Source: Trichobilharzia regenti
Taxonomy: Eukaryota > Platyhelminthes > Trematoda > Strigeidida > Schistosomatidae
DNA: 64,000 nt
NCBI GenBank assembly: GCA_944472135.2
Contig: OX235265.1
Span: 53,393,112-53,457,111 of the forward strand
Direction of reading: 5' to 3'
This document shows, piece by piece, positions 32,985 through 42,689 of the stretch. A model generated the notes under the pieces. That model saw only the letters and a program-made list of their open reading frames with translations. It was not told where the DNA came from and searched no databases. A program made the translations under genes and the position numbers. The first letter of the stretch is position 1. The number at the start of each line of letters is the position of its first letter.

Positions 32985-35231
32985 TTCTCTCTGTGAGGTC
33001 AAAACCCTACTGGCATACTCAACGATTCCCTCGTCCTGTCTTAGGACCGCACCTATAGCGTAGTCACTGGCATCTGTGCACACTGTGAACTGTCTTCCTG
33101 GCACAGGTAGTTTTAGCGTCATTTGTTGGTGGTCGAGCAGCTGTTTAATTCTGTCGAATGTCCTCTGCGATTCTTCCGACCAAACAAACTTTGGCTCACC
33201 TAGTAGCCTGTATAGAGGGGCTGCTATCTCATTGAAGTTCTTCACGAAGCGACTATAAAACGCTGCTCTACCCAAGAATTGTCTCAGTTTTCTCTTTGAA
33301 TTCGGGGCTGGAATCGTTTTAATCGTCAAAATTTTCTCCGGCAGTGGTTTAATCTCACCATTTCCCACTTTATGTCCCAACAGAGTAACATTCTTTTTGG
33401 CTATCTGGGACTTGGTTTTGTTGACGCGTAGTCCAAACTCTTCGATGCGTCGCAGCACGGCTTCTACATGGTTGACGTGATCGTTTTCGTTTTGACTGTA
33501 TATGACGAGATCATCACCATAAACCTCCACGTTTTTCAAGTTCTTAAGTAATAGCTTCATCAGTCGTCTGAACGTAAACGGTGCACCTGCTAGTCCAAAC
33601 GGCATGCGTTTAAATCGATATTGTGTCTGACCCACGATGAAAGCCGTCTTATCTCTATCACCTTGTTTTATCGGTATCTGCCAGTATCCTGAGCGAAGAT
33701 CGAGAACCGAAAACACATTCGCACCTTGTAGGCGATCTAAAGTTTCTACCACTGTTGGCATGGCACACGGTCTTAACTCTGTCATACTGTTTAACTGTCG
33801 AAAATCAACACAGAATCTATACTTCCCATTCGCTTTTTTTACTAACAGCACTGGAGAGTTGTATGGGCTATCAGCTTCCTCAATAATATCATCTTTTAAC
33901 ATCTCTTGCACTTGTCGCTCCACTTCGCCTTCCAGATGACATGGAACTCTTCGCGTTGTAAATGACCTTACTTTCGGATCACTTAACGGAATTTCATGAT
34001 TCACCTTATCGCAATAACCGTATGGGTCGCCATCTCCAGTGAACAGATGATCGTATTTATTAATTAACTCTGTCACATTGTGTACCGTCGACAGCTTAAT
34101 CGCTGCTATCTCGCTGGTCTCATACATGTTGATATGCCCGTATTTCGTGATCACCACGTTCGCTTGCGTGTCGATTATTGCACCAATCTCACGCAGAAAA
34201 TCCGCTCCTAATATCGTTCGCTGTAGTTCGGGTACAACAATGAAAGGAAACGTCACCTCGCAGCCACCAACAACGACCGTACAGTTCGATCTACCCGTGA
34301 TACGCAACACATACCCGCCTACTGTTTGTACTGTCAATGAACACGGACTAACACTCTTACATAAATTCTTATCTATTAACGACACGGCCGCTCCTGTATC
34401 TATCAAACATACTACTTCTCGATCATTCACTCGCAACTTCGAATACAGAGCCCCTTTCTCAATAGCCCCCACTAAATCTAGGTTCATACGAAAGAAAGAA
34501 CAAGCATTATACCGTCTGAAATTTTTTCTTTTTCGCCTTTCTGGGCAGTATCTTCTCCAGTGTCCCGGCTTACCGCATTCAAAACACCGGTCTTTTCTAT
34601 CAGCCAACTTTAACGCCGCCACTTCCCGCTGCAATGCTTCAATTTTCTGCTCATATTCGTTTGGTTTTGGTTGGTCTATAGCGGCTACCGTTGTGCTCAG
34701 CAGCTGTCTGGTCACCTTCGCCAGCTCACTAATATCCATCGGCTGCGTTGCGTTAACCAGTTGTAATCGCTGAGAAATGTGGTCGGGGACACTCTCGATG
34801 AATTGGGAAGACAGTAACTGCGCTTCTGATTCTTCATCTAAAGTGGGAAGCGCGCGTCGAAGTAGATTAGTCAGTTTCACCGCCAACACTAGCGGGTCTC
34901 CATCAGGTCCAAGCTTCATTGACCGGAACTGCTGCATTGCTAGCTGTCTGTCTGTTTCGCTGTCAAACTCGGACACTAGTCGTTCAACCAATTTCTTCCA
35001 AGACGCTGTGCCATTTGACCTGTCTACGCTGTCATATGCAGCCTTCGCTCGGCCTCTCAACAGCGTCCCCAGGACAACTGCCTTCGCCGCCTGCTCCTTG
35101 ACACCCACCAGCTCAGCAACGGCCTCGAAGTCACGTAAGAAGCTCCGTATGTCTCCTTCTTCAAACGCAGCTGGCCACGGGATCTTCATTTTTCTGGAGG
35201 CAGCGACACCAAATGTAACAACAGAAGACAA
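32970..35231 (-). pseudogene. Gypsy D gag-protease-RT polyprotein (frameshifted at end)
   Basis: A single 753-codon frame. The likely start is the ATG opening MKIPWPAAFEEGD near 35190, because the first codons lie in LTR/primer-site sequence. gag capsid: SFLRDFEAVAELVGV and LVSEFDSETDRQLAMQQF. Zinc knuckle: CFECGKPGHWRRYC (CX2CX4HX4C). Protease: VVCLIDTGAAVSLID. RT: FSVLDLRSGYWQIPI, RMPFGLAGAPFTFRR and catalytic YGDD (VEVYGDDLVIYS) in place of the usual YLDD/YIDD. RNase H begins with FTVCTDASDYAIGAVL, and the frame ends at SQRESIQR where one base is missing from the TSQERKYS-type motif. gag and pol share one frame. Confidence 0.94.
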
Positions 35232-35540
35232 GGGCTGGCAACAGATCGTTTTATTACGAAAATCAACACGTATTTATATATATTTTATGTACATTAATAA
35301 GGCTTATGCAAGCAGAAAAAGGCAGTCTTCTAATTGGTTGTTTCTCGGAAGTTAAGCAGACAAACAGTCTTCTGATTGGTTGTTTTCGATATTTCTCGGA
35401 AAGTAGAGCCATTTATCTGCGAATCATATTTGCGCACGTTCAAGTCTGCTGTGATTGGTTGTTGGATCAGCCTAGATTAGTGTCTACCAATCAGCGTCGA
35501 TTAATGTCTACCAATTGGCTGGCAGCCTGCTCTCACCACA
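35214..35540 (-). repeat. 5' LTR of Gypsy D
   Basis: 327 bp, partner of 31046-31373. On the minus strand the following TTTGGTGTCGCTGCC contains a TGG-starting primer-site candidate. Confidence 0.93.
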
Positions 35541-36293
35541 TCATGGGTCGTACCAGTGATTCGGGACACCTGGAAAATTTACCATGTGTTCCTGAGTATA
35601 AGTGTAGTAGAGGTTGGGCCTAGGTTGACGGTTAAAATGCATAGCATCAAAAGGTCTGACCACCCAACTGCTATTCGTCATACCGGTACACACCTTCGGG
35701 TTGCTTTTATAACTTGAGGGGAATAGTGAGGGAAGGTGGTTTGGCTGCGAGACTTTAGGAGTCTTGCAGCCTGACTCTCTATAAGGTGGGGCATGCGGAA
35801 AAACTCCAGATATACTTCTGTTTGGAGAGGAGTTTTTCGTAACAACTGATGGTTTGTTGACATTCTTACTCTCAGCAGGCTTATTGAATACAAAGTATTC
35901 TTCCTCATCACTGGTCTCAACTCTGCGAAATTTGTTCATCGTAGTGAGGTTACTACGTTTGGGGGGGGGAAGTTTCTTAGAACAACCTGCAGAAGTTCTA
36001 GCTATTTTAACATCTTTCGATGAGGCTTTATTTACAGAGGTACTGGTATCTAAATCAGTTACTAGTTCCATTGGCGAGCGTGGTTGTTGTGTAGTTTGCT
36101 GAATGCTAGTCTCAGCACTAGATGTCTCTTGCTGTGCACGCTCCTTTTTTGGTAAATCTAAGCTACAGGAGGTGACCAGGTTATTACAACGCATTAATCT
36201 GCGATGACGCGGTGTTTTATCTTGAGCTACGGTTATAGATTTATAACTGCTATTCAATCTTAAGTGATTCTGACATTTAGTAAACTTACTGGC
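35541..36293 (-). pseudogene. LINE 3 ORF1, middle and C-terminal part
   Basis: Lies between the two nested LTR elements. It joins in frame to 40183 across the gag-only element (LDA then SKFTKCQ). It is basic and Ser/Pro-rich (SNLTTMNKFRRVETSDEEEY, PSVVTKNSSPNRS) and ends in the block also seen in LINE 2 (KVCTGMTNSSWV, HFNRQPRPNLYY, NHWYDP). There are no known catalytic motifs. It is the tail of an RNA-binding ORF1 protein. Confidence 0.75.
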
Positions 36294-36615
36294 TGTCAAT
36301 GGAGTTGAAGATTGAACGATCAATTCATGGTTGTTTGCTTAAAATCAACTTCCCCAATTTTCGCGGAGGCACCAATACGACAGTCATCGTCTCATCGGTC
36401 GCTGTTCAGAAAGAAGAGTGAAACATCGTCAGAAATCTTAGTTCGCTTATTCCTTTTATATGTTGGTGTAACAATAAACAAATCTAAAGCGGCAGATCAG
36501 TGTTTTGGTTTTTGCGTCCCTTATAACTAAGCGTTTCTGATAAATCTTCGAAGAACGGCGTGGGCCCGAGCGTAGCGAGAGCTGGGCATTAACGGTTTAT
36601 GAGACGAGATTGACA
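36294..36615 (+). repeat. 5' LTR of the complete gag-only element
   Basis: 322 bp, TGTCAATGGAGTTG to GAGATTGACA. It contains TTTTATATG, then AATAAA about 20 bases on, consistent with LTR promoter and polyadenylation signals. Confidence 0.95.
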
Positions 36616-36759
36616 GTTTCTGACGATGGAAACAGATCTGGCAGATTGAAACAGTCGGTGAACGTTTGGATAGTCGCCGTTCATTTTTCCTGGTGCAGGT
36701 CAAGTCCTCTTTGAACAAGCAATATCTGGAACATTTTTGGAATTGGGTCAAGTTCAACA

Positions 36760-38715
36760 ATGCCTGGGTCAAAGAAGGGACAGAGTGTCTTGGATGCAAA
36801 CAGGAAAGTAAGTCATGGTGACTTGTCTATTACTTGTAACGATGTGTCTGATGTTAAACATGATATGGTTGATGTTACTGTTTCGCCGTTCAGGGATAAT
36901 AGGAACATCAAACTCCCTAAATTAGAACCACGATGTTTCGATGGAAACCCGGCTGATTATTTACAATTTGTAAAGGAGTTTGAGATCATGTTGAGTGGTT
37001 TTTTATTAAATGATGAATTGAAATTGATGTATTTGATGAGATATTGCATTGGAGATGCTGCAAGAGCTATACAGTGCTGTAAGTTTATGAAGCCGAAAGA
37101 GGGCTACTACGAGGCTATGAGCATATTACGTCAAAGGTTTGGAAGACCTTCGATGATTGCAGGGAAATTATTCGGGGCTGTTAAGGGTAATGGTGGTCAA
37201 TTACAGGATGACTCCAAGGCACTCACTGAGTTTTTAGATAATTTGCTAATTTACAAGAATGCAATGATTTCGATGAATCGCACGAGTGACCTCAACTCGA
37301 GTTTTATACTAGAAGTAATAGCAAGACGTCTACCTACTCGACTGCAAAGGAAGTGGGTGAAGATAAGCTCCCGTATGGAGGATGACGGTATCGAGCCAAG
37401 GTTTGATGATATCCTGAAACTGGTAAAAGATAGCGTCAATCAATCTATGAGCAAGTTTTCCAGTCTATTAGATCTCACCCCTAGAATAGAGCAGTCTGAG
37501 ATCAAAATGCAATCATTGATGACGAGTGGGCCTCAGAGAGGTGGTTATCGAGAAAGCTCCATGATGTCTAGTAATGCATATAGACCTAGTGAGTGTAACA
37601 GGTTTCGTAGTACATCCTCAACAGACAAGTTACAAGATACAAGACAAACACAGTTGTGCTTGAAACGTGTGCAAGAGGTGCATACAGAAGTGAACTCTGA
37701 ACCGGTGAGCAAGTTCAGTGATAAGCTAAATGTAAACTCCAGGTCTGACTCCGAATTGTGTGGCGATAACAGTGCTGTGAAGAAGTCTGTAGTTGCAGCT
37801 GGTAAGCCGTTGTTGAATAGAGTGTCACAGAATAGAGTTGCTGCTTCAGAGTGGAGTTCTGACCCTACAAGTTTACAAGGTATAACTAGTCAGAGTGAGG
37901 ATATAAAACCTTTAATGATTTGTGAGAAGGAACCAAAATTGTCTACTTCTGTTATTAAAGAGTTTGAAAATGATGAAGTTGACGGTAAAGTGAATATTCG
38001 TGATAATGATCATGATAGTGCAGATTTGTCTTTGGTTGATCATGATGAGATGAGGGATATGCCTACTACTGCTAAGTTGAACAAAGTTTCTGTACAACTT
38101 GAACGTGAAGTAGAAATAAATGCAGATGCAGTTGCAGAAGTTATGGATATTTGTGAGACCGTCAGTGTAAGTGATCAGCGTGTAGCCCACCTATCATCAG
38201 ATGATAGTGCTAAACCCGAACTAGTAGTGAAAGACAGCAGTGGTGGTAATCTTGCAGTTGGACAACTATCTGAGAGCCGAACAAGAACAGCTTCTGATCC
38301 ACCACTAAGTTCATCACCTTGTGTCACTCAGTCATCGTTGGTGCTGTCATCCACAATGAAACAGACACCCATTAACTCAAGTATCTTGTGCAATGACTAT
38401 GGTAGTATCAGTTCGTTTGAAAGGACGAATATCAATGGTCAGTTTAGTGTGGATAAGCCAAGTGTAAAGGAGAGAGTTATTGTTAAATTGACTTGCACGA
38501 ATAAAGGCATTTCTAGTTTCAAGTTACTATTTGAATGTTATTATCTTTGGTGTAAATTACTCTGTTTCTATACTTGGTTGATGAGATATGCCGTGTGTTT
38601 GTTGGTCATCTATATTCTACGATACAATGACATGAGCGTGTTGCCGTTCAGATTTGAGGATATAGCTGATAGAAGGAAGTTAGCAAATGAACTCTGCGAC
38701 GATTTTCCAACCTAG
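36760..38715 (+). CDS. Gag-only ORF with hydrophobic C-terminal tail, intact
   Basis: The only ORF of the element, 651 residues, ATG 145 bases after the LTR. Residues about 50-245 match the BEL/Pao gag pattern (DUF1759-like): LPKLEPRCFDGNPADYLQF, YLMRYCIGDAARAIQCC, AMSILRQRFGRPSMIAGKL, FILEVIARRLPTRLQRKW. Residues about 246-565 are polar, acidic and probably disordered. Residues about 589-620 are strongly hydrophobic (YYLWCKLLCFYTWLMRYAV, CLLVIYIL) and could span a membrane, followed by a charged tail ending LANELCDDFPT. There is no CCHC knuckle, DTG protease, YXDD or DDE motif. The product may form particles that package the element RNA, with enzymes supplied by a helper; this is inference. 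Confidence 0.9.
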   Translation: MPGSKKGQSVLDANRKVSHGDLSITCNDVSDVKHDMVDVTVSPFRDNRNIKLPKLEPRCFDGNPADYLQFVKEFEIMLSGFLLNDELKLMYLMRYCIGDAARAIQCCKFMKPKEGYYEAMSILRQRFGRPSMIAGKLFGAVKGNGGQLQDDSKALTEFLDNLLIYKNAMISMNRTSDLNSSFILEVIARRLPTRLQRKWVKISSRMEDDGIEPRFDDILKLVKDSVNQSMSKFSSLLDLTPRIEQSEIKMQSLMTSGPQRGGYRESSMMSSNAYRPSECNRFRSTSSTDKLQDTRQTQLCLKRVQEVHTEVNSEPVSKFSDKLNVNSRSDSELCGDNSAVKKSVVAAGKPLLNRVSQNRVAASEWSSDPTSLQGITSQSEDIKPLMICEKEPKLSTSVIKEFENDEVDGKVNIRDNDHDSADLSLVDHDEMRDMPTTAKLNKVSVQLEREVEINADAVAEVMDICETVSVSDQRVAHLSSDDSAKPELVVKDSSGGNLAVGQLSESRTRTASDPPLSSSPCVTQSSLVLSSTMKQTPINSSILCNDYGSISSFERTNINGQFSVDKPSVKERVIVKLTCTNKGISSFKLLFECYYLWCKLLCFYTWLMRYAVCLLVIYILRYNDMSVLPFRFEDIADRRKLANELCDDFPT

Positions 38716-39860
38716 GGCGTCAACCTGAGAAGGGTTGTAGGCGTACTGCTGTAAGTCCTACAGTTCTTCAAAGGGTAGCGCATCAATGAGCAGTCCAATG
38801 TGCTTGGTGTATGATCTTGTACATATGTTCATATTGTATATACTGAATTGATATCATCTGTCATCTAGCTGTTGGTAATTCTGTTTGTGTCCGGACGACT
38901 TCCACTTGGATCATCAACCTGAGAAGGAATGTAGGCGTACTGCTGTAAGTCCTACAGTTCTTCAAGAGTAGTTCGTCAAGCCGGAATCCACAACATGTGA
39001 TGTGTTGATTGTACATATGTTTGTGTTAAATAATTGTGTGAGTTCCAATTGATGTAATTGTTGGTTAATCTTGTTTGTGTCTGGACATTCCACAACTTAC
39101 AATCGTCAACCTATGAAGGGTTGTAGGGGTACTGGTGTAAGTCCTCCAATTCTTACAAACAATTCCACCAAGACATGATCCGCGAGGTTATTTGTACTGT
39201 TTGTGTATACGTGTGGTGTGTCTTCGCAATTTGTGATTTTGGATCAGTTGTGTTTACTCGTTGTTTTCGTGCCTTGTTTTTATTGCATAATTTTGTTAAA
39301 ATTTTCGTCGTGATTACTTCTGAAGTTGTTTCGAGTCTTCTACATCCATGAAGGAATTGATTGATGTTAAGGACAGCAGATGGGTCGTATACGCCGGGGA
39401 GGCTATTGCTGAGAATGAAACGCACACGGAGATAATTGTTAGCTGCGGTCCGACACGCCGGGGAGAAAGAGTGTAAACGACTGAGGCTCGCATGCGTCAC
39501 CGCTATTAGAACTGAGGCAGAATGAGTGACAAGCGATTTCAATGGTTATTGGTAATGAGTAGATAAGAGGATGTGCGTAGAGTATCGTGAGGTGCTGCCA
39601 TGGTCACGTTGCATTCTGCAAGAGTCATTCTAGCAAGTGGAGACTGTGTTGCAAGATGTCAAGAGGAGGTCTCTGTCTGGAGGCGCAGGTCGTCATTGAT
39701 GTGTGAGATTGTGCTGTGGGTATGCTTGTGGTGTGTTGGCTTTTCTGTTTGTTTTCCATTTCAGCTCTGTCCATGTGACCCAGGTTCTCGCAATGGCATC
39801 CAAGTCGACGTGCATTGGTCGTGAAGCAAAAAAGGGTTGGATCCCTTTTTTGCCGGGGAG
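38716..39860 (+). other. 3' non-coding region of the complete gag-only element
   Basis: Contains the hairpin modules, then sequence conserved in all copies. It ends in the AAAAAAGGG/CCCTTTTTT hairpin (about 39828-39852) and CCGGGGAG directly before the LTR, where a polypurine tract is expected. Confidence 0.65.
38719..39155 (+). repeat. Three hairpin modules of the complete element
   Basis: Units at 38719-38773, 38914-38966 and 39105-39155. Each has TCAACCT, GTAGG, GTACTG and a complementary CCTAC, except that the third has CCTCC and a weaker stem. Confidence 0.8.
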
Positions 39861-40182
39861 TGTCAATGGAGTTGAAGATTGAACGATCAATTCTTGGTTG
39901 TTTGCTCAAAATCAACTTCCCCAATTTTCGCGGAGGCATCAATACGACAGTCATCGTCTCATCGGTCGCTGTTCAGAAAGAAGAGTGAAACATCGTCAGA
40001 AATCTTAGTTCGCTTATTCCTTTTATATGTTGGTGTAACAATAAACAAATCTAAAGCGGCAGATCAGTGTTTTGGTTTTTGCGTCCGTTATAACTAAGCG
40101 TTTCTGATAAATCTTCGAAGAACGGCGTGGGCCCGAGCGTAGCGAGAGCTGGGCATTAACGTTTTATGAGACGTTATTGACA
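39861..40182 (+). repeat. 3' LTR of the complete gag-only element
   Basis: 322 bp, TGTCAATGGAGTTG to GTTATTGACA, followed by the CTGGC duplication. Confidence 0.95.
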
Positions 40183-40835
40183 CTGGCATCAAGGGAATTA
40201 CTGAATTTAAAAATGATGGGGCAATTAGCCTGGTCAGACTTTTTACGAAGTCTTTTGCATTCGCATGGAACACTAGCCATGCCGCAACAAATCAGGATTT
40301 TGTGTTTTACAGTCTTCAGAGGCAGAGAATCTTGGACTTTGTAAACTATAGCTTGGTGAGAAGAGGTTATACGCTTCATCACCTCCTCAGCCAAGCAATC
40401 AATCAGATTTTCAGCTTTATTTAGGTTGTCTGGAGATATTTTAGTATGTTGTTTTAACAGACAGGCTATTAATTCTAAATCCGAAAGCTTGTTTTGAGTT
40501 ACATCCAGTAAAGACTTAACCTGGCCAATATCAGAACGGCTCTCCGCGGTATTTGAGATTGGCAGTGACATGCTGTCAAACTGATCTAATTTTTTCTGAA
40601 GTTCACTTGCTTGACTCTGGATATCTTTCAAAAGGTGGTTAAATTTACAGAACTCAGAGTTCTCTAACAGAACATCTTTCACCTATATCACAGGAGTGAG
40701 ATCTGCACTCAGATTATTTTGAGGGCTAGTGGTTGATACTGTATTACCAGGCGGTAATGCAGTTATAACCAAATTTGAGCCATTATCTAAAACAACTGTG
40801 TTTCTACGAACACGTTTTTTATAGATTTGGACCAT
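40183..40835 (-). pseudogene. LINE 3 ORF1, N-terminal part with coiled coil
   Basis: ATG at 40835 opens MVQIYKKRVRRNTVVLDN, parallel to the basic start of LINE 1 ORF1. One TAG at 40683-40685 interrupts it. The frame then continues through heptad-rich sequence (LLKDIQSQASELQKKLDQF, LLDVTQNKLSDLELIACLL) and ends KSDQANCPIIFKFSNSLDA at the LTR insertion. This is the coiled-coil and nucleic-acid-binding architecture of CR1-type ORF1 proteins. Confidence 0.8.
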
Positions 40836-40907
40836 AATTTCAAGGATTATATGAGAATAAGCAGTAAACAAATTTCAGCGCAAACACGTGCAAAAATGCC
40901 ACCAATT

Positions 40908-41245
40908 TCGGACATACATGGGTTTTTTTGTTAATGCAAAGACTATATTTCTATATTTCTTGATGTGCTCAAAAGAATTTCTAGTTATCATATTGTTCTC
41001 ACAGACAAAATACAAAATCGTCAGTAACCATGTAATTTAACTATAAACCAAATTTACGTAATTTAAATAAAACATATCCACGCCTGTACATTTGGTGTGT
41101 CCTACACAGGTGGGAAAAAATATGTATTTTATCAAAACATTATTATTAAGCATGATTGCTAATCGTATATGTAATTTATCATATTGATGATGCCTGTAAA
41201 CTGGCGTCCCTGATGCACGAAATGAGAATATATTATTATAGATGT
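40908..41245 (+). repeat. Relic of the LTR-derived element
   Basis: Reverse-complement match to 12970-13290: GGGTTTTTTTGTTAATGC, then ATATTTCTATATTTC, CGCCTGTACA with TTTGGTGTGTCCTACACAGG, then the 105-bp unit (about 41105-41240). The left end is cut at the LINE 3 boundary. Confidence 0.7.
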
Positions 41246-41679
41246 CTGCCTGATGGGCATTTACAAGTAATCACTTTACGAACAATATTTGGAAGTAGAT
41301 AAATGTTTATCACTAAAGTTAAGGGACATCGCAATTTATCGTTGATCGCTTTCTAGTAGGTCCAAACAAGCATCATGAAATGGTGAAAATACTTAGCGTC
41401 AAGCTATGCAGTAGTTTTCAAAGCTTGTACAAGGATTTTAGCGAAAATGACAACGGCTTTATGGCAAATAATAGATCTTGACAGCGATGGTAACAATAAC
41501 GTTCATGTTCATACTGACTATAAAAAAGGGTATTATTATCGAGACGAATTCATCATTCACAAAGATAGACAACAAATACTAATTCAATCATTTCAGATAA
41601 CTGTAACACTTAACTATAAGAAGCATGTGTTTAGTTACTTCAAATGTATAATCTAAATGCTGATGCCAAAACATAGGTC
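41246..41679. other. Unassigned interval
   Basis: No recognised gene or repeat. One short plus-strand frame (41447-41656) has no domain features. Confidence 0.35.
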
Positions 41680-42689
41680 ATACTACGCTGGACCTCACGC
41701 TGTCCCTCGGTTAATATTCAACTACATTGACATTCCCCGGCAAAATACGAATCCATCCCTTTTTCCCATCAAGACCAATACACGTTGAGTTGCATGCCAG
41801 TGCGAGAACGTTGGTCACATGGACAGAGCTGAAATGGAAAACAAACAGAAAAGCCAACACACCACAGGCATACCCACAGCACAATCACACTCTCAACGAT
41901 GACCCACGCCTTCCAGTTAAAGGCATCCTCTTGACACATCCTCTTGCAACACAACCGCCACTTGCTAGAACGACTCTTGCAGAACGCAACGTGACCATAG
42001 CAGCACCTCAAGATACTCTTCGCAACATCCTCTTATCTATTAACTACCAATTACCATTGTGATCGCTTGTCACTCATTCTGCCTCAGTTCTATTAACGGT
42101 GACATATGCAAGCCTCAGTCATCTACTCTCTCGCTCCCCGGCGTGTGGGACCACAGCCTAAATAAAAACATTCATTCTCGATCATTGATTCCACAGCTAA
42201 TCCTTATCTCCGTGCGCTTGTCGCTCTCAGCACTAGCCTCCCCGGCGTATACGACCCATCTGCTGTCTTTAATATCAATCAATTCATTCACGAATGTAGA
42301 AGACTAGAAACAACTTCAGAGGCCCTTTGAAAGTTTTATCAAAATTATACATAACAACAAGGTACGAAAACAACAAGTAAACACAATAAATCCTAAAACA
42401 CCAGTTCATATAACCCACCAAACGTATATACAGACAGTACACATAACCTCTCAGATCATGTCTTGATGTAATTCTTTTGAAGAATTGTAGGACTTACACC
42501 AGTACGCCTGCAACTCTTCTCAGGTTGACGATTGTAAGTTGAAGAATGTCCGGATGTAGACAAGATTGGCCAACAGTTACAGTAACTGGAACCCACTCAC
42601 TTACTTAGCACAAACCTATGTATAATCAATACATCAAATGTGGATTCTGCTGACCTCCTTCCATCATCTATATCCTCAACTCTGAACGG

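Larger units (their letters stand above)
31046..35540 (-). mobile_element. Ty3/Gypsy element D, young, 4-bp TSD TCAT
   Basis: Complete 4495-bp element. LTRs 31046-31373 and 35214-35540 differ at only about five positions. The flanks carry TCAT on both sides (31042-31045 and 35541-35544), and LINE 2 at about 11817-11830 shows the site without insertion. It interrupts LINE 3 exactly at the ORF2 start codon. The coding frame has a single one-base deletion. Confidence 0.95.
36294..40182 (+). mobile_element. Complete gag-only LTR retrotransposon, TSD CTGGC
   Basis: A 3889-bp element with two 322-bp LTRs, one open 651-codon ORF and a 1.15-kb 3' region with hairpin modules. Exact 5-bp duplications CTGGC lie at 36289-36293 and 40183-40187. 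The insertion splits LINE 3 ORF1, and removing it restores that frame. The LTRs differ at about seven sites. Both lack the same stretch of about 45 bp present in the 365-bp LTRs, which marks a subfamily. Confidence 0.96.
27900..40880 (-). mobile_element. CR1-like LINE 3 carrying two nested LTR elements
   Basis: LINE of about 4.5 kb once Gypsy D (31046-35540) and the gag-only element (36294-40182) are removed. Order on the minus strand: ORF1 (40835-40183, then 36293-35541, with the end beyond Gypsy D), ORF2 (31045-27946). Both insertions have clean target duplications, and each junction rejoins the LINE sequence. LINE 2 provides an undisturbed copy of the Gypsy D site. Confidence 0.92.

Noticed and set aside
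34078..34773. A 231-codon plus-strand frame within Gypsy D
   Set aside because: It is antisense to the clear gag-protease-RT frame with knuckle, DTG and YXDD-type motifs.
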